From NCBI GenBank assembly GCA_019240475.1, contig JAFAYI010000036.1:1-64000 (forward strand): a DNA stretch of 64,000 bases, given 5' to 3'. This document shows positions 7,781 through 15,660 of the stretch, piece by piece. Both the position numbers and the translations under genes were made by a program. The DNA comes from Acidobacteriaceae bacterium. GTDB lineage: Bacteria > Acidobacteriota > Terriglobia > Bryobacterales > Bryobacteraceae. Each line of letters starts with the position of its first letter. The stretch's first letter is position 1. The notes under the pieces are model-generated. The model was not told the origin of the DNA, made no database searches, and was given only the letters and a program-made list of their open reading frames with translations.

Positions 7781-7793
7781 GTAGACTGTCTGC
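7781..7793. promoter_or_regulatory. Candidate PadR operator upstream of padR-ADOP
   Basis: GTAGACTGTCTGC is a palindrome with 6-bp arms (GTAGAC / GTCTGC, one mismatch) ending 8 bp before the likely start codon of the PadR gene. PadR repressors usually bind short inverted repeats next to their own promoter, so this is a reasonable autoregulatory site, though short enough to occur by chance. Confidence 0.4.
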
Positions 7794-7801
7794 TAGAAAC
7801 G

Positions 7802-8149
7802 ATGGGCAGACCAAAGGCCTATAAGGACCGAATCGAAATCATGCAAGGGACATTGGACATGCTGGTGTTGCGAACACTGCAGTGGGGTCCCCAACATGGG
7901 CACGGAATAGGACAGGCGATTCGTGCTAAATCGGAAGACGCTCTTCAGATTGAACATGGGTCTCTCTATCCTGCGCTTCACCGGCTTGAGCGGCAACGGT
8001 GGCTGAAGGCAGAGTGGAAAGCGTCGGAATCCAACCGGAAAGCCAAGTACTACAGCCTAACCGCCGCCGGGAAGAAGCAGTTGATAACAGAAGAATCGAA
8101 ATGGAACGCACTGGTCCAGACGATTGCACGCATTATGAATCCGGCGTAA
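7802..8149 (+). CDS. PadR-family transcriptional regulator (ADOP-associated)
   Basis: A PadR winged-helix protein of about 115 residues. The diagnostic opening (IEIMQGTLDMLVLRTLQWGP, then HGHGIGQAI) and the wing/recognition region EHGSLYPALHRLERQRWLKAEW followed by KYYSLTAAGKKQL are all present. Longer readings exist upstream, but the ATG at 7802 gives the usual N-terminal length for this family. The next gene, 4 bp downstream, is the large ADOP permease; this gene order is the standard arrangement in Acidobacteriota, where the PadR protein is thought to repress the pair. Confidence 0.93.
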   Translation: MGRPKAYKDRIEIMQGTLDMLVLRTLQWGPQHGHGIGQAIRAKSEDALQIEHGSLYPALHRLERQRWLKAEWKASESNRKAKYYSLTAAGKKQLITEESKWNALVQTIARIMNPA

Positions 8150-8153
8150 TGTA

Positions 8154-10925
8154 ATGGGCATCAGGTTCTGGTCGAGAGAGCGGCGGCGCGCTCGTGAGCG
8201 GGAGTTACAAGAGGAACTCGACGCGCACTTTGCACTAGATATTGATCAGCGGATGCAAGCCGGAGCCGAAAGAGAAGAGGCCGAGTACTCTTCCCGTCGT
8301 GATTTCGGGAACGTGACAAGGGTTATGGAGGTTACCCGTGAAATGGCGGGCGGCACGATTTTGGCGGAGAGCATAATTCAGGATCTGCGGTTTGCCGCCA
8401 GGACTTTGCGTCATAGTCTTGGGTTTACAACGGTAGCGATACTTGCACTTGCGCTCGGCATTGCAGTAAACACTTCAGTTTTTACTGCCTACAAGGCGAT
8501 GGTCGCCCGTCCCATAGACGCACGAGATGCTGATCAAATCGTCAACATAGCTTTGCTCCGCAGCACAGGCTCCCCTGATGTGAGGTTTAGCTATCCCGAT
8601 TACCAGAGTTATCGAACTTCAGTTCATGCCTTCAGTGGTTTGGTAGCCTTTCGCCGTGAGGACGTGACCCTCTCTGATGCGGGAGGGATTGTCAGCCAAC
8701 GTAGGGCTGCCGCCGGTTCCTTCATCGGGAAATTGGGATTGCTCTCGACTGGAGCAATCAATGCAGAGTTCGCTAGCGCACTGGCCGTTTCGCAAAGCTA
8801 CTTTGACGTCCTCGGTGTGAAAGCATCACGAGGACGAACGTTCAGTTCCATGAGTGTTTCTGATCTCGTCGCATCTCCTTCTATTCTGATTAGTGACAAT
8901 TATTGGCAAAGGCGGTTCTCGCGAGACCCGTCGACATTGGGCAAAATGGTTCGCTTGAATGGTTTTACCTTCCAGGTGATCGGGATCACTCCGCATGACT
9001 TTATAGGGAGCGAGGTGTCAGTGCCTGATTTTTGGATCCCACTTGCGCTCGAACCGCTGTTGCATGCCGACGACAAGTGGCTATATGACCGTGAGAATCA
9101 GTGCTGCCGGATGCTCGGCCGCCTCGCTTCGGGAGTCCGTATGCCGCGGGCACAGGCTGAGGTGAATGCCGTGGCTGATCGCCTTCGGCAATTGCATGAT
9201 CCTCACTCTGACCTGGCGAAAGCCGCTTCCGCACTTGTCTGGCCCGGATCTCCGTTCCCGCTTCCCCTGAAATTCTATAGTGGGCTGAAGCTAACCATCC
9301 TGCTGATCATGCTTGCAGCGGCGATGCTGCTCTTTGTTGCCTGCGCAAATGTGGGCAGCTTGCAATTGGCGCGAGCCAGATCGCGTCATAACGAATTGCA
9401 TACTCGTCTCTCGCTTGGGGCCAGCAGAGGGCGAATAATACGGCAATTGCTAACAGAGAGCGGCTTGTTAGGCTTAGGAGCTGGTGTTGTAGCGCTCACG
9501 CTCGCGTGGATCTTCCTTCGTCTGTTAGTAATGGCGACCGCGGCAGCTCTGCCGCCAGAGTACGGAACCCTTGTCTTCCAGGTCACTCCCGATCTCTCAG
9601 TCTTTGTCTACGTGATGGCTGTATCGTTAATCGCAGGTATTCTGTTTGGCTTAGCTCCAGCTCTTGAAACCTCTAGCTCAGCGATCTCCCTGGCCGCAAG
9701 AGGCAGTACATCCTCCGGGGGCGCCCGTAGGTTACAAAACCTTTTAGTCGCAGCTCAGGTCTCCTTATCTCTCGTCCTGATGATCGCTGGAAGCATGCTG
9801 ATCCGCAGTTCCATTAATTCATTGACGACAAGGCCCGGATACGATGCCGAACACGTCATCAGTGTTAGCTTCCAATTTCCCGAAGCGGCCAGGTATTCCG
9901 CTGATCGGAAGCTTGCAGTTATACGTGAATTGCGCTCCCGTTTGGCAGCGCTGCCCGGAGCCACAGAAGTCACCAGTGCTGATGCGCCGAATGATAGCGC
10001 GTTCAGCACACCGGCTTCGACCGCCGATGAAAGCTCCGGCACTTCGAAAACAGCGCCATCAATTTACTACCGGTACGTGCAATCTAACTATTTTGAAACC
10101 CTCGGCATACCACTTCCGCTAGGTCGACCTTTCTTGTCCCGAGCATACATTGGCAACTCCGTGATATTGAGCGAATCCGCTGCGAACGAATTATGGCCGG
10201 GCGAGAACCCGATTGGCCATCATATTCGACTGGGTGCGATTGATGAGCGGGCTCATAAATCGAATGACATTATTGCTGACGGGCCTTCTTATGACGTTGT
10301 CGGCGTCGCACACGACACACGTGGCGTCGAGTTCGACGGAAGCGACTCCCGACAAATTTATTTGCCCTTACGTTATGATCAGCTTACAACCCATGCAGTG
10401 CTCGTTCGGACCACGTCATCAGCTCAGAGCATGAGGTTGATCGATGGTGTGATTTCTTCGGTAGACCCCGAGTTGCTAGTAACACCGGCGGTTCTTCAAG
10501 ATCAGTTGCGGCTATCGGCGCCATTTCTAACTGCGACGTTAGCAGCGGCGATCTCTTCTTCGATCGGCTCACTCGGGCTGCTTTTGGCGGTGATGGGCAT
10601 ATATGGAACGGTGAGCTATATCGTTGTTCTCCGCACCCGCGAAGTCGGTATTCGCATGGCGATAGGTGCCCAGAAACGTGACGTACTCAGCCTTATCCTT
10701 CGCGAGAGCGCTAGGCCTGTAGTTATTGGCTTAATTGTCGGAGCGTTGCTCGCTATCGGAGCCGCACATGCCCTCCGTCCTGTGCTATTCGGCATAAGTA
10801 CAATCGATGGCATTTCTTTGGTCGGGGTGTCTGTGATATTTTTCTTCGTCGCATTGTTTGCAGCTTACCCACCGTCCCGTCGAGCTACGCGCGTGGATCC
10901 AGCTGTGGCGCTTAGGTATGACTGA
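8154..10925 (+). CDS. ADOP-type ABC transporter permease (FtsX/MacB-like, duplicated)
   Basis: A 923-residue membrane protein. It begins with a soluble prefix of about 75 residues (FWSRERRRARERELQEELDAHF), then two MacB-like periplasmic core units and two FtsX permease units. Hydrophobic segments are visible at about residues 98-118, 375-400, 430-455, 480-505, 530-550 and in three C-terminal helices (about 800-910) ending RRATRVDPAVALRYD, a family hallmark. This layout, with a duplicated permease and no fused ATPase, is the acidobacterial duplicated orphan permease type. The function is not established; macrolide- or lipoprotein-type efflux is usually suggested. Co-transcribed with its PadR regulator. 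Confidence 0.93.
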   Translation: MGIRFWSRERRRARERELQEELDAHFALDIDQRMQAGAEREEAEYSSRRDFGNVTRVMEVTREMAGGTILAESIIQDLRFAARTLRHSLGFTTVAILALALGIAVNTSVFTAYKAMVARPIDARDADQIVNIALLRSTGSPDVRFSYPDYQSYRTSVHAFSGLVAFRREDVTLSDAGGIVSQRRAAAGSFIGKLGLLSTGAINAEFASALAVSQSYFDVLGVKASRGRTFSSMSVSDLVASPSILISDNYWQRRFSRDPSTLGKMVRLNGFTFQVIGITPHDFIGSEVSVPDFWIPLALEPLLHADDKWLYDRENQCCRMLGRLASGVRMPRAQAEVNAVADRLRQLHDPHSDLAKAASALVWPGSPFPLPLKFYSGLKLTILLIMLAAAMLLFVACANVGSLQLARARSRHNELHTRLSLGASRGRIIRQLLTESGLLGLGAGVVALTLAWIFLRLLVMATAAALPPEYGTLVFQVTPDLSVFVYVMAVSLIAGILFGLAPALETSSSAISLAARGSTSSGGARRLQNLLVAAQVSLSLVLMIAGSMLIRSSINSLTTRPGYDAEHVISVSFQFPEAARYSADRKLAVIRELRSRLAALPGATEVTSADAPNDSAFSTPASTADESSGTSKTAPSIYYRYVQSNYFETLGIPLPLGRPFLSRAYIGNSVILSESAANELWPGENPIGHHIRLGAIDERAHKSNDIIADGPSYDVVGVAHDTRGVEFDGSDSRQIYLPLRYDQLTTHAVLVRTTSSAQSMRLIDGVISSVDPELLVTPAVLQDQLRLSAPFLTATLAAAISSSIGSLGLLLAVMGIYGTVSYIVVLRTREVGIRMAIGAQKRDVLSLILRESARPVVIGLIVGALLAIGAAHALRPVLFGISTIDGISLVGVSVIFFFVALFAAYPPSRRATRVDPAVALRYD

Positions 10926-11169
10926 GTTGCATTGTACGAGAGTATTCTTTCCCGGATAGGTCATTCGCTGCTCGAAGATCTCGTTGTTTCTCTTTCTTCA
11001 ACCATGAACCTACGTGTGTCGGCATGCTGTTTTGACGGTGAGTGGTGCCGCGCTCTGCGGCAAGGAGCTTTCGAACAGTCCGTCGTTTCCACAGAACTCG
11101 CGACTTGGCACGCTGCTCTAAGGAGTTCGGTCTTGATGCCAACGTTCAGCGCGCTTTTGAGAGGTTGAA

Positions 11170-11655
11170 GTGGCGAATTCAGGGGGGAGATCCGTGTTGA
11201 TGCGTCGGCCAGTCTTACGGTTGTGTATTCATCAGGTCGTAAGCACGGAGGGCGTGATCGCGGCGTGTACGCTTCTGACCTCGGCCATGTGGCCTTCCAG
11301 TATTTGGCCAGTTCTGAACATGTTCCATCCGGAATGGCAATTGCATAACCCGAGCTGGCTGCTTACGGAATTACCGATGTTCCCCGTGCAGATACTGACA
11401 AGCCTTGCTCTGGGATTTTGGGTGTGGCGCCGCTTTCACGACAGGTGTATGTTTTGGGTTTGGATAATCCCGTGCCTAGTTCTCTTGGCGGCGTTCTGTA
11501 ATATTCCCGAATCGCACCAGGCGCCCTTCACATACTTCTTTGGGTCGGGGTGCCTCCTTGAGCGTCACTGCTTTAATCAGGTCGCGTTGACGCCGCCTGT
11601 CCTTACATCAATCGCCTACGCTGTTGGAGGGAGATTAGCAATAGCGTTTGCCTGA
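11170..11655 (+). CDS. Small integral membrane protein, function unknown
   Basis: A 161-residue protein (GTG start at 11170; ATG 11200 is a possible alternative). Four hydrophobic segments are visible, around residues 28-48, 70-87, 92-110 and 138-158, and a short Cys/His-containing loop (GCLLERHCF) lies before the last helix. Proteins of this appearance occur in acidobacterial genomes as uncharacterised membrane proteins. It lies 240 bp after the ADOP permease on the same strand, and no functional link can be shown. Confidence 0.65.
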   Translation: MANSGGRSVLMRRPVLRLCIHQVVSTEGVIAACTLLTSAMWPSSIWPVLNMFHPEWQLHNPSWLLTELPMFPVQILTSLALGFWVWRRFHDRCMFWVWIIPCLVLLAAFCNIPESHQAPFTYFFGSGCLLERHCFNQVALTPPVLTSIAYAVGGRLAIAFA

Positions 11656-11919
11656 GGAGATGCCGAGCACCGAGCTCACAAACAATAGCGGTAATGATGT
11701 CCTCCTTCGATCCGGGGCGGAATCTTGTTCGGCCGTGTCGTCTACTCGACGCGATTTGCCATCCGATCTATACAGGGGAGCATGATGAATGCGTCGCGTT
11801 CCGGAACATCATGCGAACCGCTTAGGCGGCGTCTTCGAGTACCCGGTAATGCATTGAGGTTCCGATCGGAGGCCCACGAAAGTCAGACGTGGGAGCCGTG
11901 CGATTGCGGTTGATAGTTT

Positions 11920-12309
11920 CTAAGGCGCACGAGTTTTGGACGTACGGGAGCTCGAAACATAGTTAAGGATGAGAGTAATTCCCAAAACAAACAGTGAGAC
12001 GGCGGGCGTAACCAAAAAAGGGAAGGCACTCTTGGCGCCGGGTTGAAAGCTCACGCGTGCGTAGACGGAAACGGAAATGAGAGAGATCATAAGGACGACG
12101 ATGTAGACGATCCGCTGCACGTGCCGAGAGGCGTGTCTGGCCGCGGCATTTGAATAAATTCCTGCGGCGAACGGCGAGAGTACCCAAACCGCGAAAAGCA
12201 CAAGCAGGAAATATGACTTGTTCGCCCTGCCGACATGAAGCATGAACACTATAGCTCCGATGGAGCACGCTATAATCCCGCAGTAGGATGTTATGCGCAA
12301 GACTTGCAT
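11920..12309 (-). CDS. Small membrane protein, third gene of PadR operon
   Basis: A 129-residue protein with four hydrophobic segments (about residues 8-25, 33-50, 68-85 and 98-118). No family recognised. It starts 42 bp after the stop of the 238-residue membrane protein and is oriented with it, so it probably belongs to the same PadR-led operon. Its composition (hydrophobic blocks separated by short basic loops such as RHASRHVQR) is convincing for a real membrane protein. Confidence 0.65.
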   Translation of the reverse strand: MQVLRITSYCGIIACSIGAIVFMLHVGRANKSYFLLVLFAVWVLSPFAAGIYSNAAARHASRHVQRIVYIVVLMISLISVSVYARVSFQPGAKSAFPFLVTPAVSLFVLGITLILNYVSSSRTSKTRAP

Positions 12310-12351
12310 TGTGTCCCCAAGCCGTCCTCGAATCGGGCTTTCCAGTGGGTA

Positions 12352-13068
12352 CTAACCGCAAACACAATCGTTGTGGTTCTCCGTGCGGGAATATCTTTCG
12401 CTGGCAAGACCGCGGCCATGCATCCACAATCCCAGTGCAGGAGCAGCGGTCACGGCGGCTGTCAAGATGGGAACGAGATAATCGCGCGTAAACATCGGCT
12501 CGGGAAACGAGAATGCCGTTCTGTACGCCGGCAGCAATCTGGAGATGAGATCCCCCACGGCTCCTATGAGGAACGCTGCTACAAAGAGCCAGAACGATGA
12601 TCGACGGCGCCGAAGAAGCTGAGCGGCTGAAAGTAGAAACAGCAGGCTCGCCACGATCCACAGGCTATAAAGCCACCATGGCGTGGCATTCATAAGCGGA
12701 ATGAAGCGACGGTAATCATCGCCTGGGGTAAAGCTACCGAGAAAAGTCGCGAGGCTGATCCAATTACGTCGATGCGAAAGCATGAGAAGCGGGGCGAAGA
12801 TCATCGAAGCTACTTGTGCTGCAATCGGTATTGTCAGGAACCCGCGTCCATACCAGGAGTTGAAGAGGCCCGGCGTCTTGGTTCGTTCTACGTAACTTGC
12901 GATGACGCAGCCTACGGCCCAACGGAAAGCTTCACGGTCGTCGTCAATGTGGTTGAGCTCGCTTTTCATGGCGCAGGCCCATACGGAACGGCAGGGTGGC
13001 AGAATCCTGCCTGCATGCAGAATCAGCTGCGTTGCACACCGCCGCAAACGGGGAGCATTGGTTCTCAT
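12352..13068 (-). CDS. Membrane protein co-transcribed with PadR regulator
   Basis: A 238-residue protein with about five hydrophobic helices (around residues 75-95, 100-115, 135-150, 155-180 and 200-220). The start overlaps the stop of the PadR gene by 4 bp (ATGA type), so translation is coupled. The basic N-terminal region with LRRCATQL before the first helix may be cytoplasmic; an internal start near MKSELNHIDDDREAFRWAVG, as in many PadR-partner membrane proteins, is also possible. No function can be named; PadR regulators commonly control such small membrane partners. Confidence 0.7.
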   Translation of the reverse strand: MRTNAPRLRRCATQLILHAGRILPPCRSVWACAMKSELNHIDDDREAFRWAVGCVIASYVERTKTPGLFNSWYGRGFLTIPIAAQVASMIFAPLLMLSHRRNWISLATFLGSFTPGDDYRRFIPLMNATPWWLYSLWIVASLLFLLSAAQLLRRRRSSFWLFVAAFLIGAVGDLISRLLPAYRTAFSFPEPMFTRDYLVPILTAAVTAAPALGLWMHGRGLASERYSRTENHNDCVCG

Positions 13069-13376
13069 GTTGTTGCATCCGCGATCCGGCCGCTGGCGCG
13101 AGGCCGAACCAATGAGACGGTGGCCCGAGCGAAGGCCACTCCATTTGCTGTCAACTTATACGCATGGCGCGGTGGTTTGCCCATTTGTTCCGGTTCCTGC
13201 CACCGCGATTCAAGGAGCCCTTGGTCTTCTAACCTGATCAGAATGGGATAAAGGGTTCCTGATTTCAGGCCTGTTTGCTTCGACAGTTCGTAACCGTACT
13301 GCCACGCCCGTGGGTGCCGCAACATCGCGCTGAGTAATTCTCGGGTCTGGCGAGACGTATTCGGAACCCGGGCCAT
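13065..13376 (-). CDS. PadR-family transcriptional regulator
   Basis: A compact 103-residue PadR protein: QTRELLSAMLRHPRAWQYGYEL, then GLKSGTLYPILIRLEDQGLL, in which GTLYPILxRLE is the recognition-helix signature, and HAYKLTANGVAFAR for the wing. It overlaps the following membrane-protein gene by 4 bp. The divergent hydrolase gene at 13548 shares its control region, and near-identical 20-bp inverted sites flank the two promoters (13385-13404 and 13472-13491), so this protein probably represses both directions. Confidence 0.92.
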   Translation of the reverse strand: MARVPNTSRQTRELLSAMLRHPRAWQYGYELSKQTGLKSGTLYPILIRLEDQGLLESRWQEPEQMGKPPRHAYKLTANGVAFARATVSLVRPRASGRIADATT

Positions 13377-13384
13377 TACTCAAT

Positions 13385-13491
13385 TTCAACATGTGTAGAG
13401 TTTGCTGTCAATTCATAATACATTGGAAGGCGTGGAAAAAGGCGCTTCATATTCAGTAAACGATTGACAACCAAACTCTACATATGTTGAA
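13385..13491. promoter_or_regulatory. Divergent promoters with mirrored PadR operator sites
   Basis: TTCAACATGTGTAGAGTTTG (13385-13404) and its inverted copy CAAACTCTACATATGTTGAA (13472-13491) match at 19 of 20 positions. On each strand the site is preceded outward by ATTGACA: TTGACA at 13464-13469 reads toward the hydrolase, and the mirrored TTGACA lies just upstream of the PadR start on the minus strand. Each site would cover the spacer and -10 region of its promoter. The symmetry strongly suggests one repressor, the adjacent PadR, acting on both genes. Confidence 0.7.
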
Positions 13492-13547
13492 CTAAAACCG
13501 CTGCGGTGCTTCAGACCAGCGACGCTCGATCATCAGAGGTTTCCCAT

Positions 13548-14759
13548 ATGCGGCGTTTCTTCACAGTTGTTTTCAAAGTCGTCAAAATCGTGGGTCTGGT
13601 TTTCGTCAGCGCTGCTGCTCTAATCGTGATGGGCTTCTGGGCAGACCACGCCCGGGGCACCACTCTTCCGAAACCTACCGGCCCCTTCGACGTTGGTCGC
13701 CTCAGTTATTTTTGGCAGGACAGCCGGCATTTCGACACCATGGCGCTGAAACCCGAAACAAGACGTCAGCTCGTGGCGTGGGTGTGGTATCCCGCCGTTC
13801 ATGGGCAGACCATGGCAGTGGCGGATTACCTGCCTCAACCATGGCGAACGGCCATGGAGAACCAAATGGGAGTGGTCCTATCGTCCTTTCTTATGCGCGA
13901 CCTTTCAAAAGTTCGATCGCACAGCTTCGCCAATCCCGACGTTTCCCCAAAGCAGGGTACCTACCCGCTCGTGCTCATGAGGGCCGGGCTTTCGGCGTTG
14001 ACGACCGATTACACCACCATTGCCGAGGACATTGCAAGTCATGGTTATATCGTCGTGGGCATAGACGCGCCGTATCGAAGCTTCATCGTCGTATTACCTG
14101 ACGGAAGCGTCGTCCCAAGAGCCCCTCAGAACAACGCTGACCTTCTGAGCGGACCTCCGCAGGAAAAACTGGCGATTAAGCTTGTTCAAGCTTGGAGCGC
14201 GGATATGAGTTTCGCTCTCAATGAGCTCGCGAGGCTCAACACTTCTTCTCAGCCGAGTAAACTGAACGGCCGGATTGATATGAGTAGGGTCGGCGTGTTC
14301 GGCCACTCGCTCGGCGGTGCAACAGCCCTGCAATTCTGTTATGATGATGCCCGGTGCAAGGCGGGCGTCGACATTGACGGAGCGCCTATTGGGCCGGTAG
14401 TGCAGAAAGGCGTAGTTCAGCCATTTATGTTCTTGCTCGGCGATCACAAAGGAGAACCGGAGCAGGAGGTCCGCTCCGTCAATGAACATATTGGGTCGAT
14501 TTACGATCGGCTCCCCAGCGATCGCCGGCTAGAGGTCGTTCTGCGCGATTCTAATCACCTTGCGTTCAGCGATAACGCCGTTCTCAGCAACCTATTGCGG
14601 ATCACGAATGATCTTGGGATCGTCAAGCTCGACGGCGCTCGCCAACTTGCCGTTACCGGAGAATGGATAACAAAGTTCTTTGACGTTTATCTCAAGGGCG
14701 CGTCCCCGTCAGTGCTGGACAACAGTTCTCAAACCCACGAAATCGAACGTGTTCGTTGA
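13548..14759 (+). CDS. Alpha/beta hydrolase, PAF-acetylhydrolase/dienelactone-hydrolase-like
   Basis: A protein of about 403 residues with an N-terminal hydrophobic segment (VVFKVVKIVGLVFVSAAALIV) that serves as a signal anchor. The nucleophile elbow GHSLGG has its Ser at about residue 254. An earlier strand with YPLVLMRAG and the segment HGYIVVGIDAP fit the PAF-acetylhydrolase-like alpha/beta-hydrolase fold, and DSNHLAFSD near the C-terminus supplies the catalytic His. The ATG at 13548 is preferred over 13506 because it opens directly into the anchor. Transcribed divergently from the PadR operon under shared operator sites; the substrate is unknown. Confidence 0.85.
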   Translation: MRRFFTVVFKVVKIVGLVFVSAAALIVMGFWADHARGTTLPKPTGPFDVGRLSYFWQDSRHFDTMALKPETRRQLVAWVWYPAVHGQTMAVADYLPQPWRTAMENQMGVVLSSFLMRDLSKVRSHSFANPDVSPKQGTYPLVLMRAGLSALTTDYTTIAEDIASHGYIVVGIDAPYRSFIVVLPDGSVVPRAPQNNADLLSGPPQEKLAIKLVQAWSADMSFALNELARLNTSSQPSKLNGRIDMSRVGVFGHSLGGATALQFCYDDARCKAGVDIDGAPIGPVVQKGVVQPFMFLLGDHKGEPEQEVRSVNEHIGSIYDRLPSDRRLEVVLRDSNHLAFSDNAVLSNLLRITNDLGIVKLDGARQLAVTGEWITKFFDVYLKGASPSVLDNSSQTHEIERVR

Positions 14760-14988
14760 AGCAGACTGAGCATCCTACGCCGCCGCCCAGCATACGAACA
14801 AAGTCAACCTTGGCCCTTAGAGCGGATCTATCCGCACTTACAGCGCTCAGCTTCCGGATTCCCGCGAAACTGCTCGCCATCCGGAAACAATCACTCCAGT
14901 CTTTGGTGGGCCGGTTTGACGAGCCGCATGAACATTGTGAAGCGGGCGCAAAACAGCCTAGCTTGGTTCTACACTGGGTGCTTCAACT

Positions 14989-15426
14989 ATGCGTTTTGTA
15001 CAACGGCTCACAGCCTCTTTTCAGGCTTTAGGCTTGATGTGGGTGATCTCAGGATTACTTTTTTGCACTATCGTAAAAGGCCCTGGAGTGATCGGGATGT
15101 GGACAATTTGGGGAACAGCGGTGCTGATGACGGGGTGGGTAATTGTGGGACTGCCGCTGATTGGTTTAGGAGATCGGGTTTTGAGAATCCCCGCACCAGT
15201 GCTCGCGTCTCTCGGAGGATTAGGGGGAGCCCTACTGATGCTATCACCGAATATAGCTGCACGATTAATGGATCCACAAGTGCACTACGCTCGGTTCTCG
15301 ATTAGGGACTTTGCTTGGCCGGCAGTAGCGTTTGCGATTGCTGCGCCCACTGCTGCTCTCTATCGCGTCTTTCTTATGCGGGCGCGAGCGCTAGAAACGA
15401 ACGTTAAAGAAACTACTACCAGCTAA
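14989..15426 (+). CDS. Small membrane protein, function unknown
   Basis: A 145-residue protein with four hydrophobic segments (about residues 12-30, 36-60, 66-85 and 110-130) joined by short loops. The reading from ATG 14989 has typical membrane-protein composition and ends in a short polar tail. No family was recognised. It stands alone on the + strand, 229 bp after the hydrolase gene, with nothing recognisable in that gap. Confidence 0.6.
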   Translation: MRFVQRLTASFQALGLMWVISGLLFCTIVKGPGVIGMWTIWGTAVLMTGWVIVGLPLIGLGDRVLRIPAPVLASLGGLGGALLMLSPNIAARLMDPQVHYARFSIRDFAWPAVAFAIAAPTAALYRVFLMRARALETNVKETTTS

Positions 15427-15454
15427 CTCTTGGCCGAAGATTCGCTGACTTACT

Positions 15455-15480
15455 CGTTCTTAGCGGCAAGAATAAGAACG
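15455..15480. terminator. Hairpin downstream of the small membrane-protein gene
   Basis: CGTTCTTA (15455-15462) and TAAGAACG (15473-15480) form a perfect 8-bp inverted repeat with a 10-nt loop, 30 bp after the stop codon. There is no clear T-run after it, so it is a weak terminator candidate or a processing hairpin; it could also be a protein-binding site. Confidence 0.3.
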
Positions 15481-15660
15481 TGCGATCGCGTCCGTACTGC
15501 TGATGAAGATTCCCGCTAGCGCGGACCTACAGCGAAGGACCAGCAAGAAATCAGGCTAAGGCATGCGGATGTACGATGCCGGCCGCACTGCACAAAGGGA
15601 ACTCATCGTCTCGCTCATGCTGATGATGGTCTTCGAGGGTTGTATGGAATTTGGCGATTA

